This document shows positions 52,101 through 58,859 of a DNA stretch of 64,000 bases, piece after piece. The stretch spans positions 803,501 to 867,500 of the forward strand of contig JAFEUB010001428.1 of the NCBI GenBank assembly GCA_024529925.1, read 5' to 3'. The notes beneath the pieces are model-generated. The model was not told where the DNA came from. It did no database searches and saw nothing but the letters and a program-made list of their open reading frames with translations. This DNA is from Ophthalmolycus amberensis (taxonomy: Eukaryota > Chordata > Actinopteri > Perciformes > Zoarcidae). A program made the translations under genes and the position numbers. Every line of letters begins with the position of its first letter. The stretch's first letter is position 1.

Positions 52101-55100
52101 CCTAGAACTCCAGGGTTATTTGTTTAAAAGAAAATCCTGTGAAATGTCTTATTTTGTCCTGTTCCTTACATCATGTATTTCCAGAAAAGTGTCTCTACAG
52201 TAGATCGTGTTTTGAGCCATGAAATACATTTATTTTAAAGTTTAGTAAGACATCATTGATGTACAGTCATAACATTTAGTTTATAGCTTCAAACACGTTT
52301 AATTGTGCAGTATTGTGTCCAAATTGCACAGAATTGTACAAAGCCCTCCGCGGGTTTCCCAACAAAACACCCACCAAGTGTGAGGTAGATCAGATGAGCG
52401 GTTCTCGAGATACGCCAAGAACACACAGACCACCAACTGAGAAAGGTGAAGGTAAACATCTCGTCATGTCCCCCCTTCAAACACACTGCACAGCAACTCA
52501 ATTATGGATGTGAGGTTTCGGGGGAAAGTAGGGGGTTGTTATTCCACAGGGTTTAAGACAAGAGCTGAGAAGATACAAGATTTAAAGCCACTGCACTTTA
52601 TAGTCCAGTGGGAGTAAACATGTGACGACCGCGGTGAGGGGCTTAACCCTTCGGCTGCCTGTCGGCACAGGGGAATCGTTCTTTTGACGGCACTGCAGGC
52701 TCGCAACCATTCAAGTTTATGTTTAATATTCTTGCTCACAATACACCCGTCAATAGCTCCGGGCGCCCAAAACGAAGTCACTGTTTTGTCTGAACTACAG
52801 TGGAAAAAGTACTCAGTTTACAGTGGTATGGCAACAAAAGCAAAAATACATCTTTAATTTGACTCAATAATAAGCCTTAAATGGATTATCAGATGTCTTT
52901 CAATCGTTCATATCAGCACTTTCTGCCAACATTTCTCTTTCTCGCGTTACGACATTAGTTCCTCTCGGACTGCAATGAGATTAAAAGTTTGTCTTTCCGA
53001 CACATTCAAGCTTTAACGTTTCTCATGATCTTTCTTGCCACATGGTCTTGATGAAACCATCTTTAAACTCCTTGGAGAAATGCAACCCTAAAGTATGTGC
53101 AGCATGCATGGTCAGGGACAAATCAAGGTTGATATTGTTACAGCCGTTCATTTATCGTGAGACACTGTGATTCACTTTCGCCTTTAAATTCCCTGAGGCT
53201 CCGCATTCTGCTCCTGACAGGTTTGAGTTAGGATGGTGTCTGTTTTACAGTATGTCTGGCGGATGTTAGTCACGGGGCAGAACACACATCGTGCCGTGAA
53301 TGTTGCGTGTGGCGAGATATGTGTCGGAATTGGCCAACTTGTCACTGTCCGTCAAATAAAAAATGGTGTCTGTCTGAGTTTGGCAGCAAAATATATGAGG
53401 CCGAAGTGTTTAAAAATGTAGAAGCAAGACTAAACAAGCACTCGTTCATTCTGCTCTTTTGTATCTATTCCTGACTGCCGTCTTAAGGTTTTTTTATTAG
53501 TCAACCGTCCCCCCCGTGAGAAAGTCACCGGAGTGCTGCACATAAAAAGGTTTTCCATCCGAGTGCATCATTAGGTAATCGAGACATTAATCCCAGAAAT
53601 AACATACCCGGCTAATGCCGGCTCTTAAACACACCACGGAGCAGTCACAGGCCAACTGTTACTGAGGGATGGAAAGTGCTTTGAGTCAGGTGCCAGATGG
53701 GAGCTAATTAGACTGTGTTGGTGAGTGTGTCTGTCCACTGCTAATCTCACATTCTGCTGCAGCAGACTGCCTCATATTTTGGGTTCCCAGTTATTGCTTC
53801 ATGCCCAAGGACCCTTTTGTGGTTGCGGTGACTCGCACTTCCTCAAAAGACCTTTTATTTCCTTGTTTTGTTCTGCCATCGACTCCCCGCTGACTCCTCC
53901 GTCTCTACTCTTAACCGCCCCACTGCTGAGTGCATCGCTGACCCCAGCTGCTACTCTGCACCCACTTGTATTGTTTTGGTGTGTTTGGCTGACAGCTAAC
54001 ATAACTACCATTACAAACAAACACAGCTGAGGACGTCGCTGCAACTCAGCTGCTGCTAAGCGGCCAGTAAGCTTTGAGAGTTTAATTTTGTTTTCGGCAA
54101 GACTGAACGACTTGTCTTATTCGAAAGCTTCCAGCCGAATGTCTGCTTACATCACCACTCGTTTTTGAGTTTGAATGAAGTGTTTTATATTACCTTAAGT
54201 AATTACCTTATTACTTATAATCTAGTGGCCCTAGAGAGAAAGGGCCTGGTATTCTATTGTACATTTATAGCATGTTCATTTGTAAGATATGCCGTCTGAA
54301 TGGTTTATGGTGCAGTTTCCAAAGTTCCCGTATTTATTCTGTGGTTGTTGTTTTTTTGTTGTTTTTTCTAGGTGTGTCCCCAACAGACAGAATGAGAAAC
54401 TTAAAGTCTCCGGTCAGGTCTCCAATCCCCAAACTGGGAAGCCCCATCCCGAGCCCCATGTCTGGTCTTCAGAAGCTACCCCAGTGCACACGCTGCTGTA
54501 ATGGCATTGTGTAAGTATGGTGACATCTCAAAGAATAAGTGTGTGATTGTGTCTTATTGGTCAGAGACCACTTCTTTTGGTCTTGAAGTACTAAGACTCA
54601 ATACATCCTGAAGGTTTATTTAATAAATGTTTCAATTAGCTTTTTCTTTCAGCACCAAGGTACAGAGTAATCTCTTTAGGGTATTACATATCACAGCATA
54701 AAACTTAATGCTTTCAGATGATGGTGCCTGTGATCTACAATTACAGACTACCGAAGATGCAGTAATGAAATACGTAAAAAATATAAATGATTTATTGTCA
54801 GATTTGCTGTTGAATTATCGCCAACTGGAGATTACATGCCTCTGTCTGCTTTTATCGCTCCACTTGTGGTCATAAAGTTTAAAAGTTGAACTTTGTGAGG
54901 TGAGTGAAAGTTCTCCACAGACTCTAAAAACAAAGAGGTTAACGTGTGCAGCTCTACCTGCAGCAACAAGAACTCAGGAAAACCGATTCCCATTCATCAC
55001 TTTAATGATTAAACCAAGCCGTCCTCCCTCCACTCCCTTTACCCACGCACATACACACCAGTGCACACATACACAAACACCTTTCTACCGGTAATCCCCC

Positions 55101-56339
55101 CCCCCATCTATAAAAGCAGCTGCAGGTGAGCAGTGATGTCATGGGCTTACTCGTTAACAAGAGGGCATTGTGGGAGCGTGTGGGGCACAATCAGGCTGTT
55201 GTGACCTGGGAGCATTTTACAGCTTTTTAAACAAGTGCAGGGCTCTGTGTCAAGAGTTTATCCTGCGAGGCGTGTGGTTAGATGGGGAAGGCGGTTAAAG
55301 AAAGAAGCAGGCTTGTGACGGAATGGTCGCTGGCCCGAGTCCCCAGTCCAGAGAGGAAAATCTTATTGGGAACAACGCCCTTAACAAGCGCGTGAAGCAG
55401 TAAACTTCTAAATGCACCAGTGTTGATCAGCAGCCAGCCTGCAGAATAAATACGTACTGTTCAGCGATGATATATGATTAGATATATTAAAATACTTGCA
55501 GGGTTATGCAGTCGCCATAAAGTATGATAATTCCTGATTAGCAAAGATGATGGAAAGTTAAAGGAACAACAGCCACAAGCAATTCATCATCACTTACTTC
55601 CTTTTAAAGTTATGTTTTGTCCTGAAGGCACCTCCCTAAAAACTGCTTCCTTATAAGGTAGAGTGTGAAATACCCGGTGGTAATTGCGAGGTCCTCCCTT
55701 CCTGGTGCTCCAGTGTTCACACTGAAGTCTGAAGCACACTCAGTACTTAATATGCAGGATTTCATGCATGCAAGCCAAGGCAATAAGGCTTTGCAGGAAC
55801 ATTAAAAAAATATATATCGTTAACAATAAGGTCACACAAAAAAACCAAGTATGCCCATCTTTCACACTCGCTATTCATATTCGTTGTAAATGTTTTGCAA
55901 ATACTGCGTCTCAAGTGTCAATCAAGGGGTTTCGTACACTACTTATAAGGCAGTTTGTGTGTCTTTGCGTTTTGTTTGGCTAATGACCAAACAAAACTCT
56001 TAAAGACAATTCAGGCAGTGTCTCGGATCAAAGTGGGAAAACATATGTAGCATCACCAGACTCACCAAACCAGTCAGATTCATGCATCTCTCTTTGTCTT
56101 CACAAGTCTAATGCTCTTCCATCTCCCCCTCCAGCGGCACCATCGTGAAGGCCAGGGACAAGCTCTACCACCCCGAGTGCTTCACGTGCGACGACTGTTG
56201 CGTCAACCTGAAGCAGAGAGGCTACTTCTTCATCGAGGACAATCTGTACTGTGAGACCCACGCCATGGCCCGCGTCCAGCCCCCAGAGGGCTACGACGTC
56301 GTGGCCGTTTACCCCAACTCCAAGGTGGAGCTGGTCTGA
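11475..56339 (+). CDS. pdlim4: pdlim4 (RIL), PDZ and LIM domain protein 4, seven coding exons
   Basis: The coding sequence joins 11475-11567, 21250-21401, 31899-31980, 46023-46516, 48337-48494, 54372-54510 and 56135-56339. That is 1323 nt, open throughout, 440 residues. Residues 1-84 form a PDZ domain with the PWGF carboxylate-binding loop at 12-15. Residues 128-218 are a TP/SP-Q-rich tandem repeat, and 241-254 a ZM-like motif. The region SDVYKML...PKQSGSFKYLQG matches the conserved segment before the LIM domain. C365/C368/H385/C388 and C391/C394/C412/H415 are the eight LIM zinc ligands. The C-terminus YPNSKVELV identifies PDLIM4 rather than PDLIM1 or PDLIM3. In mammals PDLIM4 is an actin-associated scaffold that binds alpha-actinin through its PDZ domain and the phosphatase PTPN13 through its LIM domain; that role is transferred by homology. 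Human PDLIM4 has 330 residues (from memory), and exon 4 accounts for most of the excess here. Confidence 0.93.
11568..12890. other. Intron 1, first part: no gene seen
   Basis: AT-rich intronic sequence with no recognised exon or bounded repeat. Confidence 0.5.
12895..13200. repeat. Dispersed GGTTTAGGCAACAAA repeat with three perfect 24-bp units
   Basis: Words such as TTAGGCAACAAAA, CATGGTTGGGCTTAAAATAA and GGTTTTGGAAAAACATCATGG recur, a pattern I recall from a common teleost dispersed repeat. Within it three consecutive 24-bp copies of TTTAGGCAACAAACGAACG plus TTGAG lie at 12980-13051. A decayed relative in the opposite orientation (TTCTAACCCAAACGACGATA) lies near 28455. Confidence 0.7.
13201..14597. 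other. Intron 1, middle part: no gene seen
   Basis: No credible exon. GTTTTGGAAA- and CATCATGG-like words fade out near 13250; the rest is unremarkable intronic sequence. Confidence 0.45.
14598..15036 (+). repeat. Dispersed repeat 'family A', copy 1
   Basis: Starts at TCTGAAAAGTGAAACCTGCA, contains CACCAGGGGGCGACTCCTCT and GTATAGAAGTCTATGAGAAA, then a variable array of AACCAAGATGGCGA-type units, and ends GACTACGTCCACTTCTTAAA plus TACAGTCTTTGG. Other copies are at about 25711-26240, 43551-44207, 46612-46860 and 61944-62448 in the same orientation, with a reversed fragment at 27349-27475. Confidence 0.85.
15357..15392. repeat. Short TG-rich microsatellite
   Basis: GGTGTGTGTGTGTGTCACGTGTGTGTGCGC, an imperfect (TG)n tract. 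Confidence 0.8.
15960..16060 (-). mobile_element. Retroposon 3' tail on the minus strand
   Basis: On the minus strand this reads GACCCTGAGTCTGAAATAAA followed by GTTTGATTGGTTGATTGATG. An ATAAAGTTTGATTGATTGAT-type ending is common to fish non-LTR elements. How far the element extends towards 16420 is unclear; a 117-codon minus-strand frame there shows no reverse-transcriptase motif that I can recognise. Confidence 0.5.
16425..18840. other. Intron 1, later part: no gene seen
   Basis: No credible exon, RNA gene or bounded repeat recognised. Confidence 0.45.
19014..19056. repeat. (TG)n microsatellite
   Basis: About 20 TG units with a single CG interruption near the left end. A short (CA)n tract follows at about 19168-19190. 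Confidence 0.95.
19361..19449. repeat. 12-bp tandem repeat GTTAGCTGGCTC, about 7 units
   Basis: Near-perfect units, last ones CTAG instead of CTCG. It is preceded by the related words TTAGCTCGCTAGTTAGCTTG at about 19313. Related GCTAGTTAGCTAG arrays occur at 56915-56945 and 59548-59590. Confidence 0.95.
20605..20828 (+). other. TATA-like box, initiator-like site and 50-codon frame in intron 1 (tentative)
   Basis: AATAAAAG at 20605-20612 is followed about 29 bp later by CTCACTGT and then a 50-codon frame starting with ATG at 20676 (MLDVFYKIKAIRIREKKLQE onward) and ending at TAG. No homology is recognised and no donor links it to exon 2. It may be chance; it is recorded because the promoter-like spacing is correct and it lies about 600 bp before exon 2. 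Confidence 0.12.
21250..21401 (+). CDS. pdlim4: pdlim4 coding exon 2 (rest of PDZ)
   Basis: Encodes residues 32-81 and two bases of codon 82. It includes VTPGSKAAQGDLCPGDTILA and INGDNTELMTHMEAQNRIK, the standard PDZ core of the PDLIM family. The acceptor is TTTCCTCCAG| and the donor AG|GTACGA, phase 2. Intron 2 is 10497 bp. Confidence 0.96.
21770..21980 (+). mobile_element. Retroposon 3' end with (CTTGC)n tail
   Basis: The sequence GTGAAGCACTTTGAATTACC followed by GTGCTATACAAATAAACTTG and CCTTGCCTTG is a typical 3' end of a fish non-LTR element or SINE. The 5' limit is uncertain; the preceding AT-rich part probably belongs to it. No coding remnant was found. Confidence 0.55.
21981..24600. 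other. Intron 2, first part: no gene seen
   Basis: No credible exon. A 10-bp inverted pair, GTTGCCAGAT and ATCTGGCAAC, lies near 22318-22358 and may be the scar of a small transposon. Confidence 0.4.
24637..24930. repeat. Dispersed repeat 'family B', copy 2
   Basis: Shares with the copy at 3400-3865 the words GTCCATTCTTGTGAACGCGA, ATATCTCAGGAACACC, GGGAATTTCTGCAAATTTGG, TTTTTGGCCA and TTTTGGACAGACATGAATGT. It has a single monomer rather than two. Confidence 0.7.
25438..25457. repeat. Poly-G tract
   Basis: GGGGCGGGGGGGGGGGGGGT. Similar G or C runs occur at 30319-30338, 39868-39889, 48136-48149 and 55097-55105. Confidence 0.9.
25590..25710. repeat. Dispersed repeat 'family B', copy 3 (fragment)
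   Basis: TCTCGTGAACGTAATATCTC, GAGGGAATTTCTTTAAATTT and TTTTTGGCCATAACCAGGAG match the other two copies. It runs directly into a family A copy on its right, so one repeat probably inserted in the other. Confidence 0.7.
25711..26240 (+). repeat. Dispersed repeat 'family A', copy 2, with about eight AAGATGGC-type units
   Basis: Left part as in the copy at 14598. From 26040 to 26225 come roughly eight 20-22-bp units of the type ACCAAGATGGCGACGGCCTA, some mutated (CCAAAATGGTTACG, CCAAGCTGCCGACC). The right terminus is degraded. Confidence 0.85.
26241..27340. other. Intron 2, middle part: no gene seen
   Basis: No credible exon. The stretch 26560-26760 is GC-richer but shows no coding signature that I trust. 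Confidence 0.4.
27349..27475 (-). repeat. Dispersed repeat 'family A', reversed terminal fragment
   Basis: CATAGACCGTATATAAGAAG, GTCGTGGTGGTCTGTGGACT and GGCCGTCGCCATCTTGGCTT are the reverse complement of the right end of the family. Only this end is present, and in this orientation only here. Confidence 0.75.
28245..28690. repeat. Decayed dispersed repeat
   Basis: CAGCGTTCGTAGCTATTCAT at the left and CATACGAACCGTTGTGTGAC at the right enclose GACCCAGGAGACCGATGTTC and TTCTAACCCAAACGACGATA. I recall this combination from a common teleost element related to the GGCAACAAA repeat at 12895-13200. Boundaries are approximate. Confidence 0.45.
28700..31890. other. Intron 2, last part: no gene seen
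   Basis: No credible exon. A 20-base poly-G lies at 30319-30338 and is followed by GC-richer sequence (30345-30560) without recognisable coding content. Confidence 0.4.
31899..31980 (+). CDS. pdlim4: pdlim4 coding exon 3 (linker after PDZ)
   Basis: Completes codon 82 and encodes residues 83-109, with RVWSPTVSEDGKTSPYMEPD. The VWSPxVxEDGK motif recurs in PDLIM1 and PDLIM3. The acceptor is TTGTCTTTCAG| and the donor CAG|GTAACT, phase 0. Intron 3 is 14042 bp. Confidence 0.92.
31981..32914. other. Intron 3, first part: no gene seen
   Basis: No credible exon or bounded repeat. Confidence 0.45.
32915..33112. mobile_element. Decayed hAT-like terminal fragment
   Basis: The stretch is rich in CGATNNG words (ACTCATCGACGATCAGCAAA) and ends TGGTCCGATGCACCCCTATC, whose reverse complement GATAGGGGTGCATCGGACCA resembles a hAT end. 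A related fragment is at about 50500-50680. No target-site duplication was found. Confidence 0.4.
33945..34310. mobile_element. Decayed hAT-like MITE
   Basis: Left words GATGCCTGATACCAATACTG and right words GGTATCGGATATCGGTCGAT, TATACTGGTATCGGGACTGA are partly complementary, as in fish hAT MITEs with GATATCGG-rich ends. Exact termini and duplication are not visible. Confidence 0.4.
34311..36261. other. Intron 3, middle part: no gene seen
   Basis: No credible exon or bounded repeat. Confidence 0.4.
36262..36465. mobile_element. Short MITE with about 58-bp terminal inverted repeats
   Basis: The left arm (36262-36319) reads GGACCTTTTCACAGCGGCCA onward. The right arm (36408-36465) is its reverse complement with roughly six mismatches, ending GTGAAAAGGGCC. 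The arms leave a loop of about 88 bp, so the element could fold into a hairpin. No coding capacity and no convincing target-site duplication. Confidence 0.85.
36466..37679. other. Intron 3: no gene seen
   Basis: No credible exon or bounded repeat between the MITE and the hAT element. Confidence 0.4.
37680..38951. mobile_element. hAT transposon with perfect 8-bp target-site duplication
   Basis: The element spans 37688-38943 (1256 bp). Left end TAGGGGTGTCACGGATCAC; the right end is its reverse complement with one mismatch. Subterminal ATCCGAACCGTGA and ACGGTTCGGATCA blocks repeat in both orientations at the two ends. It is flanked by the direct duplication GTTTTTAC at 37680-37687 and 38944-38951. 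It is internally deleted: only a decayed N-terminal transposase piece remains on the minus strand. Confidence 0.93.
38485..38683 (-). pseudogene. Remnant of a BED-zinc-finger hAT transposase N-terminus
   Basis: On the minus strand a start codon at 38683 opens MASGGTSEAAAS followed by LQVWEHFVFP, the typical first half of a BED finger. After 30 codons a stop occurs (38593-38591) because of a frame shift. In another frame VVDETVTVC and then THMKRHHP (38514-38488) continue the finger. The expected second cysteine of the C-x2-C pair is tyrosine. The catalytic hAT part is missing, so the product would be non-functional. Confidence 0.7.
38952..43550. other. Intron 3: microsatellites, no gene seen
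   Basis: Poly-C at 39868-39889, (TG)n at 40086-40111 and 42996-43017. No credible exon or RNA gene recognised in the rest. Confidence 0.4.
43551..44207 (+). repeat. Dispersed repeat 'family A', copy 3, interrupted at its right end by a hAT element
   Basis: Left part TCTGAAGAGTGAAGCTGATG through GTATAGAAGTCTATGAGAAA; then a long array at 43880-44125 with about ten units of ACCAAGATGGCAACGGCCA type, and the right end CACTTCTTCCATACAGTCTA plus TGG. The hAT element at 44208-45338 landed exactly at this right end; its second duplication copy is at 45339-45346. Confidence 0.88.
44200..45346. mobile_element. Non-autonomous hAT transposon nested at the end of a family A repeat
   Basis: The element spans 44208-45338 (1131 bp). 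Left end CAGGGGTCTTCAACTA and right end AGTTAGAGACCCCTG form imperfect hAT-type inverted repeats, with subterminal AGGTCCAGAT and GGATCCAGACC words. The flanking direct duplication GTCTATGG is perfect (44200-44207, 45339-45346). The interior is AT-rich with no transposase. Confidence 0.92.
45347..46022. other. Intron 3, last part
   Basis: No repeat boundary recognised. The final stretch before 46023 is a strong polypyrimidine tract (TTTTTTTCTTCTTTCTTTGTAG) serving as the exon 4 acceptor. Confidence 0.5.
46023..46516 (+). CDS. pdlim4: pdlim4 coding exon 4 (P/Q-rich tandem repeat plus ZM-like motif)
   Basis: Encodes residues 110-273 and two bases of codon 274. After NFRPITSGYGGSNRK comes a partial unit and six full 12-residue units of the form TPKSPQGIQYQQ / TPQSPQGIQYPQ, then a G/N-rich stretch (GYGNGNGHA) and AQYNNPAGLYHNGI, which matches the ZM motif of PDLIM1. 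The donor is AG|GTGAGG, phase 2. Human PDLIM4 has no such repeat, to my knowledge. Intron 4 is 1820 bp. Confidence 0.92.
46116..46331. repeat. pdlim4: 36-bp coding minisatellite with 72-bp higher-order unit
   Basis: Six complete 36-bp units lie in frame. The 72-bp pair 46152-46223 is base-for-base identical to 46224-46295. All period lengths are multiples of three, so changes in copy number keep the frame. Confidence 0.96.
46612..46860 (+). repeat. Dispersed repeat 'family A', copy 4 (short), just after exon 4
   Basis: Starts GTTCTGAAGAGTGAAGCCAA, then CCAGCAGGGGGTGACTCTTC, two units with AAGATGGCGGCGG and CAAGATGGCGGGTG (46741 onward), and the right end TTCTTATATACAGTCTATG. It begins about 95 bp downstream of the exon 4 donor and lacks most of the family's middle part. 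Confidence 0.85.
46861..48336. other. Intron 4 remainder: no gene seen
   Basis: A poly-C run lies at 48136-48149. The acceptor region before 48337 is pyrimidine-rich (TCCCTCCCTTGTCTTTCTCAG). Confidence 0.5.
48337..48494 (+). CDS. pdlim4: pdlim4 coding exon 5
   Basis: Completes codon 274 and encodes residues 275-326 plus one base of codon 327. It contains SDVYKMLQDYEEP and PKQSGSFKYLQGILEAEDG, closely matching the human PDLIM4 segment SEVYRML...PKQSGSFRYLQG. Donor G|GTAGGG, phase 1. Intron 5 is 5877 bp. Confidence 0.95.
48993..49420. mobile_element. MITE-like element filled by a 33-bp minisatellite
   Basis: The left end CAGTGTTTTAGTACTTGAGA and right end TCTTGACTACAACACCG are roughly inverted. 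In between, about ten units built on AACCCCTCAAAGTCTTGGTC / TTGACTTGGTCTC lie in tandem, some shortened. An AGCTG word flanks both sides but is too short to count as a sure duplication. Confidence 0.65.
49421..54371. other. Intron 5 remainder: no gene seen
   Basis: Contains a decayed hAT-like fragment at about 50500-50680 (CGATCGGCAGTTGGTATCGG) and, at about 52300-52430, GTGAGGTAGATCAGATGAGC and GGTTCTCGAGATACGCC, words typical of another decayed dispersed repeat. No credible exon. Confidence 0.4.
54372..54510 (+). CDS. pdlim4: pdlim4 coding exon 6 (start of LIM domain)
   Basis: Completes codon 327 and encodes residues 328-372 plus two bases of codon 373. A basic, S/P-rich linker (LKSPVRSPIPKLGSPIPSPM) leads into LQKLPQCTRCCNGIV, which carries the first two LIM zinc ligands. 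Acceptor TTTTTTCTAG|, donor GT|GTAAGT, phase 2. Confidence 0.95.
54511..56134. other. Intron 6: no gene seen
   Basis: A short poly-C at 55097-55105 and a CA-rich stretch before it. No exon or repeat boundary recognised. Confidence 0.5.
56135..56339 (+). CDS. pdlim4: pdlim4 last coding exon (LIM domain and C-terminus)
   Basis: Completes codon 373 and encodes residues 374-440 and the TGA stop. It includes GTIVKARDKLYHPECFTCDD, NLKQRGYFFIEDNLYCETH and the tail PPEGYDVVAVYPNSKVELV. Spacing of the ligands is C-x2-C-x16-H-x2-C-x2-C-x2-C-x17-C-x2-H, normal for a LIM domain. The VELV terminus is itself a PDZ-ligand-like C-terminus. Confidence 0.97.
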
Positions 56340-58855
56340 GTCGGAGCTGATTATACTGTAACACAACATAGCGACCATTCATCAGGCTCTTGTCGGCCAG
56401 GAATGCCGATCTTGGATTAGCCTTTGAGAGAATCCTATGAAATGTGTGTGTCGATGATCCGAGATCAGCATTGCTGCACTGACAGTCTTGATAAATGCTA
56501 CGTGTATTGATGCATATTGTAATATATTGACAGAATCTGGATCTGATGAGTTTCCCACAAGCGCATTATTACCAGAATATTCATTATTCAAAACAGGAAA
56601 TGCAGGGATGGCAAACGTCTGCAGAAAATATAATGAGATGTTTATGTAGTTACTCCGGCTATCTGCTTTTATAACAACCAGCACGAGTTCTCTACCAGCA
56701 TAATATTCAGAAGAGAGGTGAAGGGGACCGTGTCTCAGAAAAACAGCGAGAGACGAATCATTTTTTAATCCCGTTTGAATCGAGCCACGAATTACACAAA
56801 TGATGTTTGTCAATTTAAAAGATGATTTTGTGGCAGCTACATTTAGTTTTGTGTGAAACCGCTCAGTGAACTACACAATGAACATCGCCAACACAAACAC
56901 GGTCGTTAGCTTGGCTTGCTAGCTAGCTAGCTAACTTAGCTACGTTCCGGTTGTTCCGGTCTGGAGAGCAGGCAACGGGGGATGGATCCAAACGCAGAAA
57001 AATAGATGATTTAAATGAAAAACTTTCGGCTTTATTCCAACAAAAACAGTAGCCAGTGACACAGGCAAACTGGACCCCAACTCCAAACAAACTCCAGACA
57101 AAGAGCCACTTTCAAGACGTGCACAAGTATCTTAGATTGACAAACATCACGTGTGTAATTCACGGCACAATTCAAACGTTATCAAAAAAGAATCGCCATT
57201 GACTACCGCCAATTCTTTCTATAATAAGGTCCGTTGGTGGTCCATCGCCTCTCTGTGTCCCATATGAACCCTCACTCAAGCCTTACAATAACTACACTAC
57301 AGTGTTTGTGTGTGATATGGATTATCACCAGAGAATTTTAAGTTGATTGGTGTTTTTTCTGCCTTTCAGGATCATTTTGCATTATTTCACTTTGCATTTG
57401 CAGTTTCCCAGACGTACCATGTCGGTCTGTGTTTTGCAAAGCGGTTTAAGGTATAATGATCGTTTTAGCATCGGTTAAGGGGTGTAAAGGTTCCTCTGTG
57501 TTATTAAAATATGTTACAGTTACACATCATAATCATGTTGCAGATGGACATTTTTTGCATTTTGTAACTCACGTCAATGCAGTTTCTTTTTCAGACTTTC
57601 AGAGAAAACATCTCTGTTTTGTCTGCTTATTTTTCAGCAATAATTCCTTATAAGCAGATCTCTAACGAGTACAATCCCGAGTGTCTGGAATGTGCTCCGG
57701 TTCTCTGTAGGTAACTGGGTTTTACCGAGCTATAACCGGTAGTAAATGACTCCGTATGCAGCTATCCAAAGCACCAGTTGAGACTGACATGTAAATAAAA
57801 CCCTGCAGGAGACGTCCTGGAAAGTTCTTCCACGATCTTGAATTATAAACAACCTTTTTGCAAGAAAAAGACTTTAATGATGAATTGACTTTGATACACG
57901 TTCTCTCTCTCTCTCTCTCGAGCACCTGACCGAGAGAGGAACTTCAACTCTCGCTCGTGTTCACGCTGAAGAATTCCAGTTCATAAAACAACATGAGTGA
58001 GCAGTTCACTGGGTCTGTTTATCAGAAACACTCCATTTTTTGACACCAATATGCTTCTCCGGCTCTCATGACAACTTTTAAAAATGGTCGTGTGCATCTG
58101 AGACGGAGACACGGCCTTAAAAGAACATGTGGCAGCAATATTCACCTTCTTTCGTTTTTTTTCGACCCACTTTATACGTTACAGTTCCTCTTTGGAAAAT
58201 GGAAAAAGACAGAAGTTGGATACTTGTATTCCCGTCCTATTATGAACTCAAATTCCTGCTCACGGCCAAGTCCATGAAGCAAATGAAATATGCATTTCCT
58301 CTGAGAGAGGGGAAACAGAAAGGGAGCGCCATGAGAAAGAGAAAGGAGGACAACGTGGATTTTCTTTCTGTCGAGGAGAAAGAAGTCATTATGACTCCAA
58401 TATGTGGCCATTCAGTCTCTGGCTTGTTGTGAATAGTGAAGTAAACTGGGTGGAGAAGAGTGATGTTATTCTTGATTTTAGAAATGTTTCTAACAAAACT
58501 AAAAATGAATTATGTAGTGCTGATGTCCACCATTTGTTTTAGACATCACCAGTGATGTGTAGCTGCTGGTATGCCATCTATACTAGTTATCTTGTAAATT
58601 ATGTGAAAATGATATTGCTACCACGTTTCTTTGGTATTGTACATATTTGTTTCATCCCGATCTCTTCAGCATACGGTGTGTAACAGTTCACTTACGAGGC
58701 TTTTCATACTCTGTTACTCTCAAGGGTTTCTTTGACACAAATCCTCTTCTTTTGTTTAACTTATTGTTCTACCAACATGTGTTTTCTTTTGTTCTGGAGC
58801 TTCTTATTTGCTTGTTGTATTTTCTAAAATCCAAATAAAATGAGAAGTGCATTGC
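56340..58855 (+). other. pdlim4: Probable pdlim4 3' UTR
   Basis: No competing gene follows the stop. A canonical AATAAA is at 58834-58839 in an A/T-rich setting, with a GT/T-rich stretch after it; another lies at 57794-57799. If the distal site is used the UTR is about 2.5 kb. The part near 56910-57240 (GCTAGCTAGCTAGC, GGATGGATCCAAACGCAGAA) may be repeat-derived. Confidence 0.45.
58834..58839 (+). terminator. pdlim4: Candidate polyadenylation signal AATAAA for pdlim4
   Basis: AATAAA in CCAAATAAAATGAGAAG, followed by GTGCTTCACTGGTCTTAA. A proximal AATAAA at 57794-57799 is an alternative. Confidence 0.45.
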
Positions 58856-58859
58856 CATG

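Noticed and set aside
11475..56339. Assignment of the gene to pdlim1 or pdlim3 because of the VWSP and YNNPAGLY motifs
   Set aside because: The LIM region and the tail YPNSKVELV, together with PKQSGSFKYLQG, match PDLIM4; the shared linker motifs are family-wide.
58127..58432. 101-codon frame in the pdlim4 3' region
   Set aside because: No homology recognised; it lies in the probable 3' UTR and several frames overlap there.
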